DNA of 64,000 nucleotides from Blastobasis lacticolella (lineage: Eukaryota; Arthropoda; Insecta; Lepidoptera; Blastobasidae): positions 7,726,026 through 7,790,025 of the forward strand of contig LR990061.1 in assembly GCA_905147135.1 (NCBI GenBank), read 5' to 3'. The translations under genes were made by a program, and so were the position numbers. This document shows, in pieces, positions 33,626 to 45,800 of this stretch. The notes beneath the pieces are model-generated. The model was given only the letters and a program-made list of their open reading frames with translations, was not told the DNA's origin and made no database searches. Position 1 is the stretch's first letter. Every line of letters begins with the position of its first letter.

Positions 33626-33666
33626 CGTGTTGGCGGTACCCTAATGATGAGGGTACCGCCAACACG
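33626..33666. repeat. Perfect 17-bp hairpin
   Basis: CGTGTTGGCGGTACCCT, a 7-nt loop, then the exact complement. It stands alone in AT-rich flanks, 62 bp from the preceding palindrome. Confidence 0.85.
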
Positions 33667-33963
33667 AGAGATGGGACAGCTTCTCGTATGAATACCATCT
33701 CTTTTATAAAATTTAATAAAGTAGTTTTATTACAATGCCTAATTTGTAATCGAGTTATAGTTACCGTGGTGCAGTATAAATATTATTTTTAATTCGTGAC
33801 AAATCGGATAATACTCGTTCATTACTCGTATCTTAGACAAAGATTTATGTTTCTTTCTTTGTCATTTTGTGCATTCATTGACGTGTCATTTGTTTCGAAA
33901 ACCAAAGTTTGAAAATCGTGAATTGTTTTTCACATGTTGTATCGCTCAATAACTCCAAAGTAA

Positions 33964-34390
33964 TCCTACCTAATATTGTAAATGTGTGCCCGTCTGTTTG
34001 CATCTCTGTATGGTAAATTATCACGTCTAGCGGATTTGTATAAAATTTGGCAAGGAGATAGATGACAATCTGGGGAAGAGAATGGGCAAATTTTTACCTA
34101 AAAATGTATTGTTATTTGTAAGTCGTTCCCGTAGAAAAAATGGGACCTAACCACATTTTACGAAGTCGCGGGTCAAAGTCTGTATTATAAATTCGAAACT
34201 AAATCTGTCTGTTACGTTTTCACGACTAAACCGCTGAACAGAATTGAATAAAATTTGGCAAGTAGCTAGATGGCAACCAGGGGAAAGACCTAGGTTGCTA
34301 ATCCATTTCCAAAGGTAAAAAAATTTTGAGAATAAGATCTCCAAAGATAAGTATCCTAATTTAACGCGGATGAAGTCGCGGTCAGAAACT
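33964..34390. repeat. Two diverged copies of an interspersed repeat
   Basis: Both halves (33964-34180, 34180-34390) have the phrases 'gaataaaatttggcaag' or 'tataaaatttggcaagg' and 'gaagtcgcggg'. This family is also at 39031-39245 and 15895. Confidence 0.55.
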
Positions 34391-35860
34391 ATTATGAAAT
34401 AAAATAATCTATGTCAGCCAAATATTGCCCAATTGATTAAATATTAGGTATAATACATTTTATACAGTTTTATTTAAGTACCTAAGTATATAAAAACTAA
34501 CTACTTACTTACTTATTGTACCTACCTACTTTTTCAACGCTTCCATCATCGTGGATAATCAAAGATCGTGGTTTAAAATAGTTGTGAGAACTTTTACAGT
34601 GCTAAAATGATTGCTATACACAAAAGATCGGTGGGAGTCCAGTATGCTTGGGGAATAGCAAAAATCCATTTCTTTAATAGAATTACATCTTTTGGAAAGC
34701 AAAACATCGGCACAGCTCCTTTCCCATTTTTAAGGTTTAATCATAATTTTACTTGCATTTTTCAAATGCATCAACGCCTTTGCATCTGTTAGAGAAAGAT
34801 TACGATTATAAAACAGAATTTGATTTATGAAATAAGTAAAAAACTAATAACAGAAATGGTCAAGGGTTGTTTTTCAAAAATCGTATTTATCCAATTTTAG
34901 CACAATTATAAATATATTTACTTTTATTTACCTTCGTAGATGATACAAACGCCTTAATAAGTAAATCAGTTCACACGACGTTGCCGTTCCGTGCTACAGC
35001 ATGGCTTGTAAGATGAAGGAGGCTGACCCACGGATTCGGTAGTCCCACATTATTATCTGCTACTGAATTTGTCCTAAATTCACGCTATTATTTTATTGTT
35101 TGCTTTTTTATTGTAATAACGCTTTATTACCTGAATACACTGTTAAACTGTTCGGCTGATCCTTATTTCAACACACTATCCCGAAAATACCTTCTGATGG
35201 ATCTCTCCTGCTAGAGTCTGCCCTAAGTTATAACATTATAAACTAAAAATAAAAAATATCGTCCACACCGCAGCCCCCCGGAATGGTGCCCAGAAAGCTG
35301 GTAGCATTGCCAAGTTGAATAGCGATGCTAATCCGTTGCCCAAGGAACGAGCCAGCTCTACAATCAACAGTGATGTCATTTAATTTTTTGGAAAATACTA
35401 TAAAGAACTTTCTCGCACCAGGGCCCCACGATCCCATCGTTTCCACCCCAAACGGCTAAAATACGAAGTCTTGTGCTAGACTTTCGTATTTTCTCCGCCC
35501 GAGGTCTTCCGCATCTGAGGCTGCAGCCCCAGCGCAGCTGGCAGTGGAGTCTACATGCGAAGGCGCCAGTGAGTCCACACAGGTAGCGTCCCACACCAGC
35601 GCCTTCCCACGCCGCCACCATTGGGTACTCATTGGAGCGTCATGCCATCGGGCCTCTTGTCATCGTCACGTACGGTACCTTTCGGCTGATGATTTGATAC
35701 GGGGATTTCTGTTACGGGTCTTTAGTAAGTATATTTAACACTTTGTGTTGTGACTTCATGATGGAACTCCATTGTTATGAATTAAATCACCTAACAAAAA
35801 CAATAAAGTGGAACTAGTGTAAAAAAGGTGATTAAATTCATAATTAGTATGTTTAAAAAA
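34391..35860. other. Intergenic stretch without recognisable gene
   Basis: No exon with array homology or known domain was seen. Overlapping frames at 35243-35738 face both ways, as chance frames do in a locally GC-richer piece. Confidence 0.45.
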
Positions 35861-35861
35861 A

Positions 35862-35960
35862 AAGCTATATAAGTAGTTTATCAGTTATCTAACACTCAAA
35901 ACACAAGCATCGCTTACTTTGGGGCTAGATAGCGCTGTGTGAATTTGTCCAAGCATATTT
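35862..35960 (+). mobile_element. SINE family B tail fragment
   Basis: Matches the element at 42258 from 'gtagtttatcagttatctaa' to 'gctgtgtgaatttgtcca'. Headless. Confidence 0.65.
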
Positions 35961-36259
35961 GTTTAGAATCGGCCTATAGATGGATGAAATATATAAGGGG
36001 AAACAGACGACAAAACAAAATGCAAATTCCAAAAGTAGTGCTGACACCAAACCTGGTGTCTGCTTGAAGGAACCAAGTCTCACGAGTTCGATGCTGTTGT
36101 CTGCGATCTCAAATTAGCGACTCACGGAAAATGACGTAGGGAACAAATTACTAGACATGCTACTCCCGCTAGGCATGGAAAGGAGAGGTTTGCCCAACAA
36201 GCGATGTGCTATCAAACGCAACATCAAGGATGCCGAACACCGAATCGAATGGACAACGA

Positions 36260-36330
36260 TCGAGACGGGATCTCGCGCGCGAAAATATAATCGGGATGTT
36301 GACGCCAAGATGATCTTGATGATGTTCTAT
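36260..36330 (+). mobile_element. SINE family A tail fragment
   Basis: 'gatctcgcgcgcgaaaatat' and 'gttgacgccaagatgatctt' match the 3' end of family A. Confidence 0.5.
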
Positions 36331-36367
36331 ATAGGCAGTTCGAAACCCTCAAGGCGTTAATCTTTAT

Positions 36368-36640
36368 CAGGTGGTAGGACTCTGTCAAGCCCGAGGAGTC
36401 CGTCTGGGTGAGTACCACCGTCTAATCTATTTATGCCGCCAAGCAACAGTGCTAGCATTGTTGTGATCCGGATTGAAGGATAAGGTAGCCAGCGGAATTA
36501 CTGGCATGAGGCATTTCATCTTAGTCCTCACAGTGATAACGCACCTGTGGTTCTGCATTTTTGTACCTGCAACCTAAATGAATGAATTGTAGACGTTATG
36601 GGCGACAGTTACCACTTACCATCAGATGGCTGTCTGCTCG
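36368..36640. repeat. Interspersed repeat shared with 56220-56510
   Basis: Contains 'gaaggataaggtagccagcg' and 'ggcatgaggcatttcatctt', both repeated near-identically at 56320 and 56355. It is immediately downstream of gene D. Confidence 0.65.
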
Positions 36641-36713
36641 TTTGCCACCGAATAGTATAAAAAGAAATTTACTCCGGTTTTATTAAAATGACAAACATGT
36701 TGTAATAATTCAA

Positions 36714-36719
36714 TTTATT
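36714..36719 (-). terminator. Poly(A) signal of gene D
   Basis: AATAAA on the minus strand, about 70 nt after the TAA stop of gene D. Confidence 0.5.
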
Positions 36720-36787
36720 TTACAGTAAGTTACAGTATACAATATTGTTTCAGTTGGCAACAACTAAAGTTACAAAATATTTTTTTT

Positions 36788-36859
36788 TTAATTTTCATAC
36801 TCGTATTCTACTTTGTCTTTTCCATTACTTCCAGCGTTGTCCGGGTCCTCAGGTCGAGT
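36788..36859 (-). CDS. Gene D exon 10: short acidic tail
   Basis: Acceptor GTAACAG, then TRPEDPDNAGSNGKDKVEYE and a final YEN before TAA at 36788-36790. Predicted from phase agreement and the in-frame total; no homology to other tails. Confidence 0.65.
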   Translation of the reverse strand, partial: TRPEDPDNAGSNGKDKVEYEYEN

Positions 36860-39800
36860 CTGTTACACAAATAAAATTTACATTAGGTAAGTTACCGCCA
36901 AGTTTCATCAGAAACTGTTCCGTTCGTATCATCAATATCCGTTCAGTAGTTTTTGCGTCGTTTTGCTGTCGGACACCACATGAATTCACCACGTGAAATA
37001 CCTTTAAGGTCTGAAGTAAATAAGATTTATGTAAGTTTATTTCTATTACGATAGTATTGCTTGTAGGTAGCGGTACATTACTGCAACCGCTAATAATGTA
37101 GTCATCGGGTTTGAACAGAAACGTTTCAAGTATTTTGTGTTTGTGGCGTTGTGCGTTACTGACATTTTGCATATCTGGCTTTCAATCTAATGCGCTTATT
37201 ACACATGACTAAATTCAGTAGACTAAATTCAGAAGCAACTAGCTTCTAAATTTAGAAGGTTCTGATTACACTATTCTAAATTCAGTTACTAAATTCATTT
37301 ACTGGTTGAGTCGTCACGAATTCGGACGTGTCGTGTACGAGAATGGCTGCAGTACTTTTGAATTCCCGTCAATCGGTTTTACTTTTTATTTAGATGTTGC
37401 GTTCGACAACTGTACTGCTTAACATTTATATAAAACTAAACATGATTCTTATAAGTAAGCGACCATGTTGGTGTTAATGACGCTCTCGAATAATGTGTAG
37501 TAATATTTATTTTAAATATGATATCTCTAAAAAGGCAGTAGTATGATTTTTATACTTAATTTCATTAATAAACATACAAAATCGTGTGCCTAATGTTACA
37601 AGATTAAACTCACACAGTTAAATTACCAGGCAAAAATTAGTTTCTGAACGTCCACCTGAATTAAGTAAGTTACTAAATGTTATGACACCTTCTACACAAC
37701 GAGTTACTTACTCTTAACTGTGAAGGCCAACGGTAGGTTGTCTGAATCATATTTGATCGTAGAGATGAACGACATGCTGCATCCCTGTTGAAAAAAATGG
37801 ACCCATTGTAAATCATCATTATCATGATGAACACAACGCAAGTCTGTTTATACAACTACGAAATTAATGATTCTTGATTGATTGATGATTTATAATTTTT
37901 TATTATCCATGTACATGCGAACACTGCCATAACATTGCAATGTGTAAAAATAATAAAAATTTAACAAATGTAAAAAATCGACAATAGTTATAATAATCCC
38001 TTTACATGCAAAAAAGCTATTAAAAGTTTTTTTCTACATCTATACGTCTACGTCTACGCCTCTACGTGTACGTGTCTACGTGTTTGCGTGTCTATGTCTA
38101 CGCGTCTACGTGTTTGCGTATCTATCTCTACGTGACTACGTCTACGTCTACGTGTATACGTCTACGTGTCTACGTGTCTACGTCTACGTGTCTACGAATC
38201 TACGTGTTTGCGTGTCTATGTCTACGCGTTTACGTCTATGTGTCTACGAGTGTATGTGTTTGCGTGTCTACGTCTACGTGTCTACGTCTACGTGTCTGCG
38301 TCTACGTGTCTACGTCTACGTGTCCACGTCTACATGTCTACGAGTGTATGTGTTTGCGTGTCTACGTCTACATGTCTATGAGTGTACGTGTTTGCGTGTC
38401 TACGTCTACGTGTCTACGAGTCTACGTGTTTGCGTGTCTATGTCTACGTGTCTACGTCTACGTGTCTACGTCTACGTGTCTACGAGTCTACGTGTTTGCG
38501 TGTCTATGTCTACGTGTCTACGTTTTAACGTGACTACGTGTATACGTGTCTATATCTACGTTTCTTCGTGTCTACGTTTCCGTGTCTATGCCTATATGTA
38601 CATAGCACCAACAATCGAAAACAGCTTACGCGATATCCTTGTTGATGGCACAGCTTATCAGGTTCCTGAACTTGAACACGCTGGTGAAAAGGTATGGCCC
38701 GAGACACTTGCGGTCCAAGCCCAGCACTCTTGCCGCCGAAACTACTCCAATCACGACTGATGTTTTCCCGTATCCCACTATGAGAGGGCCGCCGTGGTCG
38801 TTCTAAACATTTTTAGACATTTATAAGCCTTTTTTATGTAAGGTTAATTGTTGTGAGATGTGGAGGGGGCTAAGGAGGATAAGAAAAGATTGGAGTAAAG
38901 TAGAAAGTGCTGCTGACGGAGTAGAATGGGGAGGCCTAGCTTAAACAGACAAACAAAAAGGTATTCTATATAGTGAAGGAGAAGAGAAGATGTTGGAAGG
39001 AAGCAACTTCTTAATCCTAATAAATATTGTATATACGAAAGATTGAAAGAATATTTGGATGTTTGTTACTCCTTCACACATAAACTATCGAACGGGTTTT
39101 GATAAAATTTGACAACAATATAGTTTTTAGCCCAGAATAGCACATAGGCTATAATTTATCCCGAAATTCAATGTGGTTTCCCGCGAGAAGATGAAAGAGA
39201 AGGGAAAATTTTATGCGGATGAAGTTGCGAGCAAAAGCTTGTGGTAATAATAGGCGAAGTTGAGGAACAGGATAGGAAGGACAATGAAAAACAAAATAAT
39301 TACGTATGTGCCCAACACCGGCTCGTATATGATAGCCGCCCATGACATGTCATGCCACGTGCAGTGTAGGCTACCGTAGTTGCCAGTCATAATGCGGCTT
39401 CTATACTATAAACGTAAATTCATCTGAGAAGATGTATGAATGTGGAAGAAGTAAAAGAGGTGTATCTAGCGTGAAACCACAAAATCTGAAACTTTCGCTT
39501 GAAAGTCTCTCAGAAAGCTAACACTTATAATTTGATAGTTTACTGTCAGACCTGACAAAAGCCTCCCGATAGCATTCTTGATCTTCTAGAACCTTCCTTG
39601 CCGTCTTTTGCGTATTTACGGGACGCGTTTTGCCGTCGAGTCAGCTCCTCAAATGCTTCGTCTGGAGGAGGAGCGTCCTCTGCTGGAGCGTCCTCTGCTG
39701 GAGCCTCTTCCTCTCCTGCAGCGGCTTCTTCTACAGCCTTTTCCCCGCCCTCCTTAGCCTCCTCTTTAACTTCTTCTTCACTTTCCTCTTCCGATACATG

Positions 39801-42800
39801 AAGATCTTTACAATTAACTTCGCGTTCCTGTCCAAAGGAAAGCGGCAGTGAGAAAATTTTAAAGACGCGCACGTCGGAGACCTAGCAATCCTGAGCTCCA
39901 ATTTGTATGTACAAAGTGGCCAAAACAGAACTCGTTTCGTTTTCTTTAAAAAATATTTTCTACCACTACCTTTTCCTCAAGCGCTTTTCTTCACACGAGT
40001 TTTGCATTCTCATGGGAACTGTTTATAAGCTAAAGGTTCAGCAGATTTTGCGTCTAAAAATATAACAAGCAACTATCTTTTTAAATTCTGTTACGGATCT
40101 TGGTGTTCTACGTATAATAAGTATATATTTAAAAGAATATGAGTAGTTTATCAGTTATCTAGCACCCATAACACAAGCTTTGCTTATTTTGGGGCTAGAT
40201 GGCGCTGTGTGAATTTGTCCACGATTATTTATTATTATTATTATTTATTTATACATCCTAAACTCACGTTACAAAGAGTACTCAGGGCATCCGAGTCAGC
40301 GGAGTCTTTTCCGCAAACCATGTTTGGGTCGATCACATGATGATACTTCTCTGGCCACATCTTCTTACACTTCTTGCCGCCTACGAGAATAATTTCAGTT
40401 TCTAGAAGTCTCACATTATTGACTGACGATCTCGCTATAATCTGAAAGCATTAATATTTCCGTACAAGAGAGTGTCCTGCGGCTCTCTAGTCTGAGTAGA
40501 AGCAGGTCTGTGGGCCTATGAAGGCTAGGCCTCGTACCATCCTGGCCTCCTGGATACGACCCGCTATATATAAGTAAATGCAACAGTTAATGCGAAAATG
40601 ACGCATTTAATTTGTTCTTATGGTATCCTATGTCATCGGTATACATAAACGCAGTAAGCACAGGGACCTTGTCATAAATGCAGTAAGTACCCCTACGGGA
40701 ATAGGCGTAGCGTTATGTGTATGTCGCAGCCGGATGGTTAAATTAGCCGGTTAATTAAATGGCTAGCTTTTTAAGCAATTATTTAATTGAATATTTGCCA
40801 AATCAATTAACTTAGAAAGATACGTCTAACGAACGATATTGCCCCGAGTTTATGGAGCTCCTCCATACATTGTCACAACACTAACCTAACCCAACCGAAT
40901 TAAAACCTAATGCAAACTTTTATTATTTTTTGAGATTATTGTGATTAAGTTATAATAATAATAATAATAAAAATAATAATAAATATTCGTGGACAAATTC
41001 ACACAGCGCCATCTAGCCCCAAACTAAGCAAAGCTTGTACTATGGGTGCTAGATAACTGATATACTACTTAAATACTTTTTTTTAAATACATACTTAAGG
41101 CCCTGACACAAACAAAGCTCGGCGCGAGCGTGGCGCGAGCGCGGTGCGATAGTTGCCTAGGCAACGCGCCAGCATCGCGCCGCGCTCAGGCCGCGCTCAC
41201 GCCGCGCTCAGGCCGCGCTCAGGCCGGCGTGAGCGCGGCGCCGCGCCTGCGCTGTGCAGTGCCACAAACTTATCAGACCTGGTACCGGCGGCGCTGTTTT
41301 TAGGATTGACATGTCAGTTCAAATACATTTCAAAAGTAAGTGTCGATATTTTTCCGCAGTTCCAGTTTTGGCCACCGCGTTTCTATGACAATCGGCACAC
41401 ATAGAGTGGCTGCTCCATTATTCGGGGAATTGAATTTTTAGGATGGTAATACTCCCACATGTCGTAATAGCGGGTTAATTACTCGTTTCTTTTTACCAAC
41501 AGTCCGAATCTTTCCTCCTAATTTGACTGGTGCATTACGCAGATAATTTAGAACCTGAGGACGAATTTAGGCTTACTTTTTATTCCCCTCTACTCGCTAG
41601 CTTGCAAGAGTATATATAAGGTAGGTAAAAACCTGAAGCTTGGAAAAGTAAGCCCTACCTCTGAAATAAGTCGCCTTTTACGACACCTCTTAGTGTGGAC
41701 GGCGATGCTATTTTACTCTGTTGGACACCACACTGCAAATTTTGCTCCCTAGATAGGCCCCCTAAGGTAGGTAGGATGAAGGGGCACAGCTCTCCTACAT
41801 CAGAATCAAAACATTTCAGTCCGACTTATTTGTCGAGTTAGACAAACTTTTAATGATACCGTAACATAGAGCACAAATTCTACAGTGCAAAAATTCGGTG
41901 GCTAGAGTCTAACGCTGATATAGATGTTTTGTTTAAGTACCCGCTACAGTACACAGAAAATTGCGCTCAATCTTATCCACCACAATGGTACAAAACACAT
42001 TGATATCAAATTACATTTCTTTCGACAATCTTTCGGCCTGCCAGATGATAAGTAGTAATAGATGGTAATATAATAAGAAATGGTTTATGGTATGCAAGTA
42101 TTGCCATAATATTTACATTTCAATTTCTGGAGAGCCTCAGTGGCCGAGCGGTTAGGGTATTTGACTAATAAGCGAGAGGTACCAGGTTCGAATCCCGCTG
42201 CGGCCATGTACCAATGATGCTCTTACGGTGAGGGAAAACATCGTGATGAAACCTGCACATACACCTGAGTGGTTCAATGGTTAACATGCCGGTCTGCCAC
42301 GCAAGAGGTCCCGGGTTCGATTCCCGGCCGGGCAGAAATTGAAATAATGAATTTTAATTTCTGTTACGGGTCTGGGTGTTCTATGTATAATAAATATGTA
42401 TTTAAAAAGTATTTAAGTAGTTTATCACTTATCTAGCACCCATAACACAAGCTTTACTTTGGGGCTAGATGGCGCTGTGTGAATTTGTCCACGAATATTT
42501 ATTTATTTAATTTATACAGGCGACTGAATGTGTAACCATGATCCAATCTGGTCAGAGTCCCCTTGTAGCAGGGTCACGAAGGTCAGATGGCAGTAGCTCC
42601 ACTGTAATTACCTTATCTGCGAAAACATGGATCATGGTCAAGGCGGATCCCAGGCCTTCGGGCGCAAAAGCACAATCGGGACATTAACGCCAAGGTGATT
42701 ATGATTTTTTTATTAAGATTTCAATTTCGCTTTTTTTTTTTATGTTACTTAGCAGACAAACAGGCAAGCGGGCCACCTGATGGAAAGTGGTCACCGCCGC

Positions 42801-45800
42801 CTATGGACATCAGCAACACCAGGGGAGTCACCAATGCGTTGCCCGCCTCTAAAGAGACCTCTTAAATACCTCTTGAACGATCCCATGTCATAGTCCAAAG
42901 GAAACACTGTGGCTGGGAGCTCATTCCACATCCGAATCGTACGAGCGAGAAACGTTCTTTCGAACCTTCGCGTGGTGACCAACAGAGGGTCTACGTAGTG
43001 GGGATGAGTACCCAGCCCACGGCGGGTGGTGCGATGGCGGAATTGTGCTGTGGGCACCAGATCGAAAAGTTCCTCGGAACACTCCCCATTGTACAGCCGA
43101 TAGAACACACACAGGGAGCCAAAGTCCCTTCGGTTAGCCAGTGGTTCTAACTTGCTTGTTTGTATGGGATCGTCGACAATTCGTACGGCGCGTCTCTGTA
43201 CGGAGTCCAAAAGATTAAGCAGGTCGGCAGTTTCGCCGGCCCAAAGATGGGAACAATACTCCATATGAGGCCGCACCTGTGCCTTGTACAGCAGCAGGCG
43301 CTGCCCTGGGGTGAAGTATCGCCTGGACCGGTTAAGCACGCCAAACTTTTTCGAAGCCAGTTTGGCCTTACCTTCTAGGTGACTCCGGAAGCGCACGTTA
43401 TCCGATATGTCGACACCAAGGATCCCGATACTTTTTGAGATGGAAAGGGGTGTCCCTTGGAACTTCGGCACATTGACAAAGGGATCCTTTTTGGCGGAAA
43501 ATGCGCAGACCTGTGTCTTTGAAGGGTTGAATTCCACTAGGTTCAGTCTGCCCCAGTGAGCAACTTGCTCCAAGGAGTGTTCAATCTCTGACACAAGTCT
43601 TATTCGGCTTTCCGACACCACGGAACGAGGGATATTCGCACGGCCAGTATAACAAGCATCTCCAGTACTGTCATCTGCATAGCAATGAATACTGGGAATA
43701 TTCAGCATATCATTGATATGCAGAAGAAACAGCGTGGGAGATAGCACTGAACCTTGGGGTACTCCAGAATTAATGGTCTTGGTATCGGAGCAGCATCCGT
43801 CGACAACGACTTGGATGCTCCGTCCAGACAGAAAGCTGGATACCCAATTGCAGAGCCCCTCGGGGATACCGTACTTCGGGAGTTTTGTTAGCAGTGCCCT
43901 GTGCCAGACCCGATTAAATGCCTTGGCTATATCAAGACCGACAGCCAGAGCCTCCCCCTTGCTCTCGACAGCCTCAGCCCACCGGTGTGTTAAGTACACA
44001 AGAAGGTCACCAGCTGAGCGACCATGACGAAAGCCATATTGACGGTCACTGATCAGCTGGCGATCCTCGAGTAATATCTTTATATATATAATTCTTCTGT
44101 GAGTGTGTATGTCACTGAACTTCTCTCAAACGACTGGACCGATTTTGATGAAATTTTTTGTGTGTGTTCAAGGGGATCTGGGAATGGTTTAGATTCACAA
44201 TTTTGTCAGAATGTTTTAGCTTATTAAAAAAAGTTTGAAATTTTCAAATTAAAGACGTGTAGACAGGACAACGTCTGTCGGGTCCGCTAGTTCAGTATAA
44301 AATAGACGAACAATTGCCCAAAGCTTACTTCATGGCCATGGATCGTAGTTCTTCTTGTTCGTGTACAATTGACTTACCGCCGTACAGAATCAAATTCGAC
44401 TTTTTTCTAACAGATTTATCGCTAGCGGCTGAACCGGGATTTGTCGCTAGAATAGTCCCCGCGGGCTTAAGTAACCCACTCTTACGTATTTGTGTCTTTG
44501 ACATTTGTCAAAACGCACTTGCCAGGTGAAATTATTAAATATTTCCGGTAGAATTTTTTTGGAGTTTTTTAAATATTTATGGTAGAATTTTTTTGTAATT
44601 TATATATTTATATTTTAGTGCGTGCCTCAACCTGAGGCTGCCTCTAATTCGTACGCAATTCCGATAAGCAGCAACCAAAAACAGCAATGGAGTATCTTTT
44701 TTATGTAAAGTATAATAAACATCATGTATTATTTGTAAAACTTATGTTTTTAGCATTTGCAATAAATATTTCAGTGTTTATTGCAAAAAAAAAACGGCCA
44801 TAATTAGTTGGTATCTTCAATCAAATTCAATGCACTCCATCTGATTGTTTTTGATTTGGCCGTCTTACATGCATGCGCACGATGTAACTTTGCACTGGCG
44901 GTATAACACCGTGGATTTAGTTCTGACTATTAAATGTGGGTAGAACAGAAAAAAATACTTATTACTGTAATATGTATAGTACAGCATAAACCGGAACGGA
45001 CTAATATTTGGAACAAGCGCCATAGTTACTTTTGTTCAGCTTGAAAATAGCTATCCAACGACGTATTACACATCTCTTGGGACCCATCTCGGGGTGTATA
45101 GTGGTGTAATATATGGATATGTTATGAACTATCTGTATGGCTCCATTTTTATGTATGCATTCTGCATTTATTATTTTATAGGCTCCACTTATTGTATATG
45201 CACAAGATTAGCTCATGTGGGTTGGTTGTGTAAGTAAAAGACATGTACAGAGGTGTATCTGCGTGGTGCTGTGTGGCGGTTGCTCGTTGGGCCCACCCAA
45301 TGAGCAGCCGTCGCACGGTATTCATGCTTGTGTGTTGCACCGTTGTATACCTTGGGACCCGTCCCGGGGTGTATAGTGGTGTAATATATGGGTATGTTAT
45401 GAACTATCTGTATGGCTCCATTTGTTATGTATGCATTCTGCATTTATTATTTTATAGGCTCCACTTATTGTATATGCACAAGATTAGCTCATGTGGGTTG
45501 GTTGTGTAAGTAAAAGACATGTACAGAGGTGTATCTGCGTGGTGCTGTGTGGCGGTTGCTCGTTGGGCCCACCCAATGAGCAGCCGTCGCACGGTATTCA
45601 TGCTTGTGTGTTGCACCGTTGTATACCTTGGGACCCGTCCCGGGGTGTATAGTGGTGTAATATATGGGTATGTAATGATCTATCTGTATGGCTCTATTTA
45701 TTATTATATATGCTCAAGACTAGCTCATATGGGTTGCTTGTGTGAGTTAAAGACATTCACAGATTTGTACCTATGCAGTGCTGTGTGCCGGTTGCTCGTT

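Noticed and set aside
38066..38760. Overlapping plus-strand ORFs up to 226 codons rich in Cys/Leu/Arg/Val/Tyr
   Set aside because: They are translations of the TCTACG minisatellite in three frames and run into the antisense of gene D exon 8.
39598..39851. Ser/Ala-rich plus-strand ORFs
   Set aside because: Antisense of the acidic loop exon of gene D, where splice sites and homology support the minus strand.
42131..42215. tRNA-like sequence with A and B boxes
   Set aside because: It is the head of a family A SINE, and has no acceptor-stem closure; the body continues without a tRNA end.
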